Source of the DNA: Gnetum montanum
Lineage: Eukaryota > Streptophyta > Gnetopsida > Gnetales > Gnetaceae
NCBI GenBank assembly: GCA_015680685.1
Contig: MNCI01004863.1
Coordinates: 2,081 to 66,080, forward strand
Length of the DNA: 64,000 nt
Direction: 5' to 3'
The translations under genes were made by a program, and so were the position numbers. A model generated the notes under the pieces. It saw only the letters and a list, made by a program, of their open reading frames with translations. It ran no database searches and was not told the origin of the DNA. Shown here in pieces: positions 32,500 to 42,790 of this stretch. Each line of letters opens with the position of its first letter. Positions within the stretch are counted from its first letter, which is position 1.

Positions 32500-33470
32500 G
32501 ACATGAGCTGGTAGGTACTTGCAAGAGGATTAAATGAAGTGGGATGAATAAGGAAGAAATTATGGAACATTGCTAATATAGCTACATTGGAGTGCTATGT
32601 CACAGAAGCGGAGAGTGGATAGATCCTAGATAGCACACATAGATGAAGACAAAGCACTCCCTAACCCATATAATTTTCAATCACATCCTCAATAGAGTAA
32701 ACCAAAGACACTTGTTTGACCTCACCAATGTAAAGTATAAAAAAGTGTAAGAGATAGATAAAGAAAGGAAGATAGCAGAAAGAAAAAAGGGAGAGCAATA
32801 AAAGTAGGGGAAAAGCATATTAGGGACATTGCCAATAAATCAATGGTGAAGTGTTGTGTCATAAAAGTAGGATACAAGTAGATCCCTAAAGTTGATGTCT
32901 TTCATATGTCACTCACATGCAAATTTTATAGTCCTTGCATCACTCTACACTCAACACTTGCTCATTGGATTAGGAAAGATACACTCATTTAGCATTACTA
33001 CTGCTAAATATATAGAGGAATGGAAATAAATGAGGAGAGGGAATGAAAGGAAGAAAAGAGTACAGTATAGAGAGCAAAAATTAGAGTCTATGAGAGTAGA
33101 GAGTAAAAATGTGGAGGAAGAAAAGAGGATATCACCCAAACACTTATCATGAGGATAGTTCTATGCCACAGAAGTGGGACATTACTAAATCCTACATATT
33201 GTATGTCTAAAAAGGATTCCATGTATATTGTCAAAGTAGCCCCTTCCTATTCTACTCAAAAATACACTCAATCAAAACCTCACATAAATCAAAAAGATAT
33301 GCACTCACTCAAAGACCTTAATAGTTATGCTATGCACATAGAGTAGAATGGGATAGATGGCATAAGAACATAGGAAGAAAATAGCTAGAAAAATAGCAAA
33401 ATATGAGATAGAGAGGGGGTAGCGAAATAATGTAAGAAAAGAAATGTTCATAGAAAACCTATTATCTCAA
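32500..33470 (-). repeat. degenerate ~290-bp tandem repeats in the T1 3' untranslated region
   Basis: The marker GTYNTGYCACAGAAGYGG-like phrase occurs near 32596, 32856 and 33161, each followed by TAGATCC- or TAAATCC-type words and each separated by long purine-rich stretches (about 32740-32840, 33010-33130, 33350-33450). Spacing is about 260-305 bases. Tat/Ogre elements are known for tandem repeats in this position between integrase and 3' LTR. Confidence 0.6.
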
Positions 33471-33559
33471 TGTATTACATATCTTGTCATACTAGGAAAA
33501 GCTAATAAAAGTAGACTAGTGCTAGAAGAATACTCATTCAATCTCAAATAGTTAGTAGG

Positions 33560-34315
33560 TTTAATGTTGTAGCTTGGCTACATGTAGTAGTATTTGAAAA
33601 ATATTTTGTTAATAGGATCTAGAAATTGATGTCCCTATAGATCAAAAAAAATGTAGGAGCCATTTTGTAGGGACTAAACCACCAAGAAAGGACCCTATTA
33701 GTTTGTAGATAACTTTGTATCTCTAGAGTTCGAAAAATGATAAAGCGTCAGATCATCTTTGTGAATCTCTCTAACTCAAACATATATAGAATAAAAATAC
33801 TAAATGGCTAATTAATATTCATGCAAGTGATGAATAGAAGTGTACTAATATTCTTCAAGAATATTCAACTTAACATATTACATGCTATTATTGGCCTAAT
33901 TTAAACTCCAATCATGAAGAGTAATGTGAAGAGATGAGATATACACATCAATTGGTAAGATTTCCTCTGAAATATAAGTTATAAAATATGGGGTACAATT
34001 AGTATCTATACAAAAAGTAGTATGATAGACCTCAAGGGCATAGGATAGCTATGTGTGCTAATTATGTTGAGTCTTATTGACCATGGTATGAAGAAAAAAT
34101 ATGAGTTTTATTAGTGGACCTAATGATTCAACTGACAATAGTAGGATGATGAAAAGGATTGAGTAATGTGATACATAGAATAGAAACTAGCTACCTCCTT
34201 ACTTTAAAAATAAGTTTTGTTATTAGTTATAAATTGGAAAGGCACATTGAAGCAAGTTATTATCTAGTCAAGGATGAAGCAGTGTAAAAGGTGGATTTGG
34301 TTGAATGTAAAGGAA
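33560..34315 (-). pseudogene. pol: T1 integrase, C-terminal part
   Basis: On the minus strand, leftward from 34315, the core and C-terminus of a Tat-type integrase can be read: LEVYHTTFCIDTNCTPYF at about 34040, ILPIDVYISSLHITL, HLHEYQLAI-like, VREIHKDDLTLYHF at about 33760 and GPFLVV, then SLQNGSYIFFDL. It joins in frame with the integrase piece right of 38948 once the G1 insertion and one copy of its TAGCT duplication are discounted. Several stops and frameshifts make it inactive. After about 33560 the 3' untranslated region starts. Confidence 0.75.
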
Positions 34316-34320
34316 TAGCT

Positions 34321-35072
34321 TGATGAGAAACTCCCATGAATTCCATAATCCAAGCTCTCTCAGTATCACAAGAATAGAAAATTTGAATAAGAATAGAAAA
34401 TGAAAGCTTTATTTCTTCTCATATGAAGAAATTACATCTAAAAGGAAGCACAAATTCCCAAGGATAGGCAAGAGATTCAATCCAACTCTCATACCCTCAA
34501 TCTAAGAATTCACACACTCATAAGGATGATCATCAAGGCACCTTGACAAGACTCTATCTGTCTCTACTCTTCTCTCACTCATCGCTCTCTCCATAGACTC
34601 TCTCTCTCTTTCTATAGACTCTCTTCTTACTCTCCTCTTCAAATAGAAGGCCCAAGGGCTCTATTTATAACCTTTTCTTCCTGTATCTTCATCTTCCCTC
34701 AAATTTATCATTCAATTTAATGTTTTTTAAAATCTATAGAAGATGTCTTCCAGAAACAAGAGACATTTCTCCTAAGTATAGAAGTTATCAAAGTAGACAG
34801 CTTGGAGGAGATGTCTTGCAAAAGACATCTTGGCAAAGACATCTCACTTGCATATGGGACGTCTCCTTTTTAGATTCGACATCCCCTCAAAATATAAAGA
34901 TGCTTTTTGCAAGGCCTTAAACCTTTGGAACCCTCCAAACAAGTCCCCATAGCCCTTAGAACACCCTAAATTCATCAAAATGGCCCCAAAAGACTCCCAA
35001 ACATGCCAAAACTTTAGGTAAAGATTCCATCAATGGAGAGATGTTACTTTATCTTGTTTGATGCCCACATCA
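34321..35072 (-). repeat. G1 3' LTR
   Basis: 752 bp, minus strand from 35072 (TGATGTGGGCATC) to 34321 (CTCATCA). A minus-strand TATA box (TATAAATA) lies at 34669-34662 and AATAAA at 34413-34408. A C/T-rich stretch CTCTCTCTCTTTC lies at about 34600. Confidence 0.87.
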
Positions 35073-36400
35073 GCACCCTTCTTCTTTAAAAGACTCTTTA
35101 TTCCCACACAAGATGCCTTTACACTTTGGATAGCTCTTGCCCCCTCACATAGGTCACAATTAACACACAAACCAAATCACAAAAGACATGGAATGGTTAG
35201 ACCTTACAACATTTTGTCTATACCATCCAAACTTATTTTACAAATACATAAATACATAGCAAAATGTTTTCATGACACATGTATACACTAGCACAATTTT
35301 GTTCTTACATAATAATGGGTAAATTCATGAAATAAGAGTGGATATGGTCTTTCCCCTCAAAGGCTTCACCATGCTTCCATTTTTAGAGCACCAAATCTCA
35401 TTTTTTCTTTCATAACCTACAACAAAAGAAAAGTAAGGAAATTCAAAAGGCTTAGGTCTCCTCAAACCAACTTCCTTTCTTCCATTCTTTTTCCTCTTCT
35501 TCATCTTCTACTTCTTGGTGTTTGGAAGACTATTACTTTTCTTTCCTTCACCATCATCACCACAATGTAGATTGTCTTCATGTTGTTCATCCATTTCATA
35601 GCCAAGACAATCAAGCTATTCAATACATCTGATAATTTTATCATTTTCATAATCCACAACAAGCATTTGAAATTTCTAGACAATCATATCATTATTAATG
35701 TTTTCACCAACATCAATAATGATCTTCTCATAATGACTATGCCAATAGCCATCATCATCAAACACATTGCCATTATTAGTCTTCCTCTCACTAACAATGG
35801 CATCAAAATTCACATTGATCTCATCACTTACAACATGATTCACAATTTCATCAAAATCATCACAATGATCATGATTCTCATCATTACATTGAAAAAACCA
35901 CTATAAATTTGAAGTGAAATACTAGCATCCATCATACTAGCTTCAACATGAAAGAAATTACTACCATCAACAACATAAAGCTCATACTTACTTACCTCTT
36001 CATGGAATCTCCCATCCAATTTTGGTTCAACTTGATCTTCAACATGTGGATATTCAATCTCTTCAAAGCTTGAATTTTCAAGATTCCAAATAGGAGTTCC
36101 TAATTGCAATGGCTTCTCCTCTTCAAATGAATGATCAACAAGGTCCTCATCCTTTTTTGAAGATACCAGATCAAAAGATAAACTCTCCTCCATGGCTTTA
36201 ACATTATTTTCATCAAAAACACCATCAAAGAAATAATTCTTCCACATACCTTAACTATAAGACTCCCCTATCTTCCATGTGATAGCCTCAACTTGACTTG
36301 AAATCTCCTTTCCCTTGCCACAAGGTATAGAACAATTGTAAAAAGTGTGAGAATAATACCTTCTAGTGTTGCTCTTGACCCTTCTTGGAGAAGTCCCTTA
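35073..36400 (-). pseudogene. G1 3' internal region with acidic ORF
   Basis: The clearest open frame runs from 36247 to 35840 (135 codons) and is rich in Glu and Asp: VSSKKDEDLVDHSFEEE, SFEEIEYPHVEDQVEP, EEVSKYELYVVDGSNFF. I recognise no domain. It lies downstream of gag where pol would be expected in an autonomous element. Further downstream (35840-35500) the frame is Met- and Ile-rich on both strands and looks noncoding; an ATG-rich plus-strand frame here is a by-product of CAT-rich sequence. The purine tract before the 3' LTR closes the region. It may be a non-pol accessory protein or simply degenerate filler. Confidence 0.5.
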
Positions 36401-37890
36401 ATCTTTACCACTCATTAGCTTGGATCCTTCACCTTCCATGGCTCATGAGATAGGAACTCTCCTTGATTTGCAGCATACATCATCATGGGCCTTGAAGATC
36501 TCTTGGTTCCTTTGATGAAGTCCTTCATTTCCTTCCTTGAAAATTTGTAGTATTAAAAATTTCTTTAATCAATAAGAGATACTTGAGAGCTCATTTTCTG
36601 ATTAATCTCTACTTTATCAAATCCTTCTTCTTTCTCATTTCCTTAATTAACATTTACATTTCCCATAAAAATGCAAGAATTAATTTCTATTGCATCTTCA
36701 ATCACAAGAAGTCTACCTTCATTGGAGGATTCTTTCTTTTCTAAGATTTGTAGTTCCTTTCTCTTGGAAACCTTTGGCTTATTACACTCCCATTGTTTGT
36801 GTCCCTTTTCACCACAATTGAAGCATTGAAGGTTGGAGGCATAATCATTTCCTTGATCCTTTCCTTACTTGAAGTAGTCTTTCTTGCAATCTTGGCCCTC
36901 CTTAGAGTTCTCTTTCTTCTAATTGGTATCTTCTTTGGAATTTACATTCTCCTTTGCTTCTTGCTCACTTTCAAAAGCTTTTGAGTTCTTTCCCTTAGAA
37001 GATTTACGACCTCTAGTGTAGCCTTGAAGTTTCTTTACAACCTTAAGAGCTAATTCAAAAGCCTCATCCAATGTTTGAGGCTCATAGAAGGTTAGCTCTT
37101 GTTGATGATCCCTTTTAAGTCCTCCTTGAAATTTAGATATTTTTTCATTATCATCCCAATGAACTTTTGCAAGCTAAAAAACCTTTAAAAAATCCATGTA
37201 GTAGTCCTTCACACTCTTATCACATTTCCTTGGGTACTCCAATTTTTAAATGGCCTGTTGTCTATGATGAGTCTTCTCAAAGTTTTTCTTGAACATGAAC
37301 TACATTAATGACCAATCCTTAATAGGAGTACCATTATTCACCTTATAAGAATGAATTTCCTTCTCCCACCATACAAGTGTTATGCCTTCCAATTTGGTTT
37401 TAGCAAAAGAAACCTTTTGATTATTTTTCACATATTCAAGTTCAATGTAGTTGTTAATCATTTTCAGCCAAGAGCGAAAAGCTTTTGCAAGAGTGACTTT
37501 AATTCCTTTCCCTTGCTTCCTTTAAGGCTTATAAGGAAGTTTCTTTTTCCCTTTCCTATGAAAATTAAAGCCTTGAGACTTTTTTTCAACACTGCGAACA
37601 TGAAGAAATTAAGATTCTCATTGTTCAAGATATTCATCTTCAAAAGGAATATCATCTTAAAGGGATGGCATTGAGCAATGTCTTAAAGAAGGTCTTGGTG
37701 AAGAATTGCATCACTTGTACCCATGCTTGGATGCTTTTGATGAAGTAGCATGTCCTTTTTTCTCTCCAAGCTTTTCAATTTTCTCAAGAATGAGCTTGAG
37801 AGCATTTCTCATGTCATCAATATCTCTTGACAAAGCTTGAACTATCTTCTTCTTTGGAGGCTTGATGAAAATTGATCTAAAAGAAAATTT
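36401..37890 (-). pseudogene. gag: G1 gag
   Basis: Leftward from about 37890 the minus strand reads a coiled-coil-like start (VQALSRDIDDMRNALKLI, then LEKIEKL), then the gag core: EGITLVWWEKEIHSYK at about 37380, FKKNFEKT, KSVKDYYMDF and WDDNEKISKFQGGLKRDHQQ to about 37080, ending in LDEAFELALKVVKKLQG. A Lys/Ser/Glu-rich linker leads to a canonical zinc knuckle CFNCGEKGHKQWEC at about 36830-36790 (C-x2-C-x4-H-x4-C intact). The pattern is Ty3/gypsy Retrotrans_gag. The frame is less damaged than most others in the window, with a few TAA and TAG stops. No protease motif follows. The protein would assemble particles and bind RNA. Confidence 0.8.
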
Positions 37891-38192
37891 TCATAAAATT
37901 CTACAAGGAAAGGTGAAATTTTCAAGATTTCTTAAGGAATGAGATAATAAATTTTCAAATCTTAAGAGAAATGAGTATAATATCTTTAAACCCTAGCTAT
38001 TACAAGCTAATGGGTGTCCAAATTCATAATTATCTTCCAATTCCTAAAAGATATGACAAACTTAGGGATCGAAGGAAAATTTTAAAATCCTAGGATGAGT
38101 AGAACAAGTAGTAAGAGAGAATTCATCCAAGCTTGAGAATTTGGAGTGATTCTTTGTAATTGAAATGTGAATGTAGCTGTCTTGAATTTCAA

Positions 38193-38207
38193 GCTACTAT
38201 CATACTA
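38193..38207 (-). other. G1 primer binding site, decayed
   Basis: On the minus strand TAGTATGATAGTAGC begins a few bases inside the 5' LTR end. Eight of the first eleven bases match TGGTATCAGAG, the initiator-Met tRNA complement. Confidence 0.45.
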
Positions 38208-38210
38208 ATC

Positions 38211-38942
38211 TAATAAGGAGCTCCCATGAATTCCATAATCCAACCTCTCTCAATGTCATAACAATAGAAAATTTGAATAAGAAAAGAAATTGAAAGCTTT
38301 ATTCCTTCTCAAATGGAGAAATTACAGGTAAAAGAAAGCACAAATTCCCAAGGATAGATAAGAGATTTAATCCAGCTCTCATACACTCAATCAAAGTAAT
38401 CACACACTCACAAGGATGCTTAGCAAGGTACCTTGCAAAGACCCAATCTCCCTCTACTCTTCTCTAACTCACCTCTCTCTTCCTAGACTCTCTCTTTATT
38501 TCTCTAGACTCTCTTCTTACTCTCCTATTCAAATTAAAGGCCTAATGAGCCTATTTATACCTTTTTCCCCCTTATCTCTTCATCTTCCCTTGAATTTATC
38601 ATTGAATTTAATGTCCATTAAAATGCATGAAAGACATCTTTAAGAAATAAGAGACATCTCTCTTGAGTGCAGAAGTTATCAAAGTAGACATCTTGGAGGA
38701 GACATATTGCAGTAGAAATCCTGGCAAAGACATCTCACTTGTAGATGGAATGTCTCCTCTACAAGGCCAAAATACAAAGATGCTTGTTTTAAGGCCTAGA
38801 ACCTCCAAACAAGTCCCTATAGCCCCCAGAACATCCTAAAGTCATTAAAATGGCCCCAAAAGACTTCCAAACATGCTAAAACTCTAGGGAAGGATCCCAT
38901 CATTAGAGAGACATTACTTTGACCTATTTTATGTCCATAGGA
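38211..38942 (-). repeat. G1 5' LTR
   Basis: 732 bp, pairing with 34321-35072. Minus-strand TATA box at 38559-38552, AATAAA at 38303-38298. The first two bases have mutated from TG to TC. Confidence 0.87.
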
Positions 38943-38947
38943 TAGCT

Positions 38948-41900
38948 TCTACTCACTTAGTAAAGTATTTCATAGTAGTTAGAATAAATTAGTGCCTAGT
39001 AGATGAAGGAGAGCTAATAGCACAAATGAGATCTAAATCCTATTTTTGAAAGGACCATATGATCTGAGACATGTTAAGCTCCTACAAATTAATGTAGATA
39101 ACAAAATCATACTTTTGGCAAGTATCACATGTCATGACTAGGTGATAAGCATCTTTGGCTAAGGTTGGTCACCAATAGCCTAAGGAAATGATCTGAGTAG
39201 CTATGAAGTGTAAATCTAAGTGTCTACCATAAACTCTTGAGTGAACCTAATCAAGGACTATCTTAGACTCTATAGGACTAAGAAAATGTAGAATAACACT
39301 CATAGAAGAAACTCGATAAAGGATATTGTGACTCACTAATCTGAATTACTTACTACATTTACACAAATCATCCTTTTGAGTAGGTATGAGATCACTAGGA
39401 GTTTCTCAAGTAGTAAGATAATGAAGAAGACCATCATTTTACTTAATGTCATCTTCTATATTAATAACACTTACCAATATGCTGGAAGACTACGTGACAA
39501 TTGTCAAGAAAACTAATTGCATGAGTTAACCTTGCATAGTAGAAGGATTACCATGAATGAAAACAATTACTAGTGCATTGGTTAGCATGTTTTTAGAATA
39601 TGGGAGGTGACTCAAAGTATGAGTAGAGAAGAAAAAGATAAGTTCCTTAGGAATTTTTATGTAAGAAACCAAGTGAGGAGTCTTTCAATCATAGTCATCG
39701 TTAACTTGATTTACGATGAGGTGAGAGTCACCATAAACAATAATATTTTCGACTTAATTTTCCAAAGCTAGAAAGAGACCTTGTAATAAAGCCTTGTATT
39801 CAACTACATTATTGGTGTAAAGGAAATCAAGCTTATAAGCCTAATAGAGAACTTGTTTAGTAGAAAGGATAAGAACACAAGCTACACTATATTTGAAAGA
39901 AGTATGTGCTCCATTGAAATAAAGAACAACATCTAAATCCTTAACATCAATGTGTAAGTTGTGAACATTGTCATTTGTTTTAGAATAAGAGATGAGATCA
40001 GCTATAGCTTGATATTTGATTGAGTCCTAGGACAAAATAAACAAATATCAAACTTGATAAGGAAATTCTTTCAATTAGCTAAATAATGGTTATTAGAAGG
40101 GTTGTTAGCAATGACTTTAAGGATGTTATCTTTGTAGATATCAAAGACCTTAGCATTAAAAAGAATAGTATCTCCACTTTTTAAAAGCAAAGACAAGACT
40201 TAGGTAATATTTCTCAATATCAAACTATCTAGTCTCTTAGCCTAAGAAAGAATGAGATATGTAGTATATGGAAAGATCAACTCCATCTTCTCATCTTTGA
40301 GAGAGCATGATGGATATGGAGTGGTTAGATTTGGAAAGGTAGAGGCAAAAAAATTGATTGAATTATGGAGGATGAAGAATGAGAAGAGTGGTTAAGGCAT
40401 CTTTGATATAATAAAATGTCTTTTGATACTTCTTGTCTCAGATTACGGAAGTGGATTTGTGGAGCAAATGAGTTAATAGATGAAGGTGATTAGTGAGATT
40501 GTAGATGAAACAAAGGAATGATTGAAGAAAACCTTGTAGGATACACTTATCTGGGTGTATTTAGGAGATGCAAGATCTAGAATAGCCTTAACCTTGTTAG
40601 GATCAATAGATATACCATCTTGAAAAATAAGGTAAACCAACATCCTATCCATAAGAACCTCAAAAATCCATTTCTTAGGATTAAAACATATGTTAAACTT
40701 GTCACAATGAGTTAGAACTTGGTTTAAGTTAGAAGCATGATCAATTGCTAAAGTAGATTTTATGATCAAATCATCAACATAATCATTAACTACTTTGAGC
40801 ATCATGTTATTGAGGATAAAAGTCATAGCTTGTGGATAGGTGGCTCCAACATTCTTGAGCCCAAATAGCATTTTAGTATAGCAAAATGTTCTCTAAAAAG
40901 TCATGAACATGATATATTTCTAGTGCTTTGGATTTGGTTATAACCAAAAAATCCATTCATGAAAGATAGAATAGCGTGAGCCACTATAGAGTTGATAGGT
41001 TGATCTATGTTTGGTAATAGAAAGTCATCTTTAAGAGTAACCTTGTTAAGATCTTAAAAGTTCATGCATATACAAATGCCACCATTCATTTTGGAAACAA
41101 CAATCATGTTAGAGACCCAATAAGAATAGTCAACAGGATGGATGAATCCAACATTATCAAGCTTTGTTATCTCTTCTTTTATAGTGAGAGCTATAGTAGG
41201 ATGAATGTTTCTAATATTTTTCTTGACATGTCTAGAACATTCTTCAAAGATGATGTTATGTTGAAGTAGCTTAGGGTCTAGACTAGGTATGTCATTCTAT
41301 CCCTAAGTGAAAGCAACAGAATGCTTTCGCAAGGTAGCTAGGATAGATTCCTAAAGGTCTAAAGAGATAAGAGCATTAAGTTGATGAGTCATCTATTCAC
41401 CCTTATGACTTAGTATTTGCACATCAATCATTTGATCCTTGGTCATATGATACTCTTAATCAATGAAAGAGAGGTCTAATTGAGGTATAAGTTCATCCTC
41501 TAAAATGTCTAAAGAGGATATGAGAGAACCTAGATTTTATATTAAGCTGAGAAAAGAGGAACCTAAATCCTATGTACCTAGCTTGTAGGATGACTCAAGA
41601 TCAAAAGTTGAAGTAAAGACTCTAGACAGGTAGCCATGTTTTCCTTGGCTAGAATTAAGAGGTCAAATTTGAATCTCAGAAAGAATGTTGAAATTTTAGC
41701 TAAAAACATCAAAATTCCTATGGCACACATTATTTCTAAGCTCTAAAATGATGGTATGAGGAAAAGTTAGACATGAAAGCTTTCATTTGCAATAAGAAAA
41801 TTAGAGAATTGATGCATGAGCAATAGAAAGAAACAGTAAAGAAAACTTCAAAAAAAAAACATGATAAGTAGTAGGAACAATAAGCAAGGAACCATGGGTG

Positions 41901-41950
41901 GATCTACTTGTAGCAATGGATCACCTTAGCCCTACTCACTTCCTCCTAGA
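38948..41950 (-). pseudogene. pol: T1 pol: RT, RNase H, second RNase H, integrase N-terminus
   Basis: From about 41420 leftward: EECSRHVKKNIRNIHP, EEITKLDNVGFIHPVDYSYW, MNGGICICMNF, FMDGFFGYNQIQ and, in a continuous block 40871-40473, LFGLKNVGATYPQAMTFI and NDYVDDLIIKS, so the polymerase aspartates are present. After the first RNase H, a second RNase H at about 39940-39590 reads VLYFNGAHTSF, TNNVVEYKALLQGLFLALE and VYGDSHLIVNQVN. This extra domain identifies the Tat/Ogre lineage. Integrase begins near 39190 (VMTCDTCQKYDF, then YFTKxVEAI) and is cut at 38947 by G1; the rest is at 33560-34315. Upstream, 41420-41950 is a weakly coding linker. Confidence 0.85.
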
Positions 41951-42790
41951 TCTTAGATGTAAGTTACCTAAACTCTAGATAGGAATATTTACCAAGTTTC
42001 ACTATTACTATGATTTTCTATCATGATGATTGTGTTGGAATTTTGAAAATTTTGTAAGATTTTGTTAGTGAGGTACAATGCTAGGCTTGAATTTGATGTC
42101 ACTTAGTAATGTAAAGCAACTTTCAAATTCAAATTTTAAGCTTTAATTTGATTTTGTTGTGGGCTCGAGAACCCCATCACATAACTTATGTTTTGAGATT
42201 TTTTAGAATTTTTCATATATGCAACTAGAAATTAAGTGCATGCATTGATTTTATAGCTTATCTTACCAATATACTAAAAACACAAAAAAATCCTAGGTTT
42301 TGCAATAGATTTTTATAATGAAATTAGGTAAAAACATAAATATACTATTTCTACTATCGTGCATTAAGAAATGACATAGCTAGGGCAAAAAATTTGACAA
42401 TTTTGTGTTCTTTTTTATTGAATCTATTAAACACATTATTTAGCATTAGTGAAAATGTAGTAGAATCAATGTTTTCATGAGCAGATTCATAGTTTTTTTT
42501 TTTTTGTGCAAAATCTTGAGAAAACATGATTTTGGGGTTTTTCCCATGAAGAAAATGATGCAAGGTTTTGATGAAAAAGAATTTTTACCAAATGCTAAGT
42601 ATTAGAGATAGGATGACATCACTCATAAAAAGTGGTTTTTGATGTTAAAAATTAAATATTTGACACTGGGACATAATGTTTTTGCTAAACACTACATAGG
42701 AAAATGATGACATTGTATGTCAAAGGAACCAATGTAAAATGTTAAAGTCATAGAAGTTTTTCCAAGTGTCTAATTTTAATTTTGATAACC
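41951..42790. other. unassigned stretch between T1 RT and the plus-strand unit
   Basis: AT-rich, no recognisable coding on either strand beyond short frames. It probably contains the junction between T1 and the inserted plus-strand unit, but I see no inverted ends or target duplication that fixes it. Confidence 0.35.

Larger units (their letters stand above)
34321..38942 (-). mobile_element. G1: gag-only LTR retrotransposon nested in T1 integrase
   Basis: Two LTRs in the same (minus) orientation, 38211-38942 (5') and 34321-35072 (3'), bound 3.1 kb. The target duplication TAGCT is perfect at 34316-34320 and 38943-38947, and lies inside the T1 integrase frame. LTR ends are TGATG and CATCA. A tRNA-iMet-like primer site (38193-38207) and a purine tract AAAGAAGAAGGGTGC (35073-35087) are present. 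The inside encodes a gag with zinc knuckle and an acidic ORF, but I find no protease, RT, RNase H or integrase. That matches the described class of non-autonomous elements with terminal repeats and only a GAG domain (TR-GAG). Its enzymes would have come from another element. Confidence 0.82.

Noticed and set aside
35580-35906. 108-codon plus-strand frame rich in Ile and Met
   Set aside because: It is antisense to the G1 internal region and arises from CAT/ATC-rich sequence; no domain or start context.
36793-36984. Hydrophobic plus-strand frame resembling a membrane protein
   Set aside because: It is the antisense of the Glu/Lys-rich gag linker and zinc knuckle of G1; antisense of Lys/Glu codons reads as Phe/Leu.
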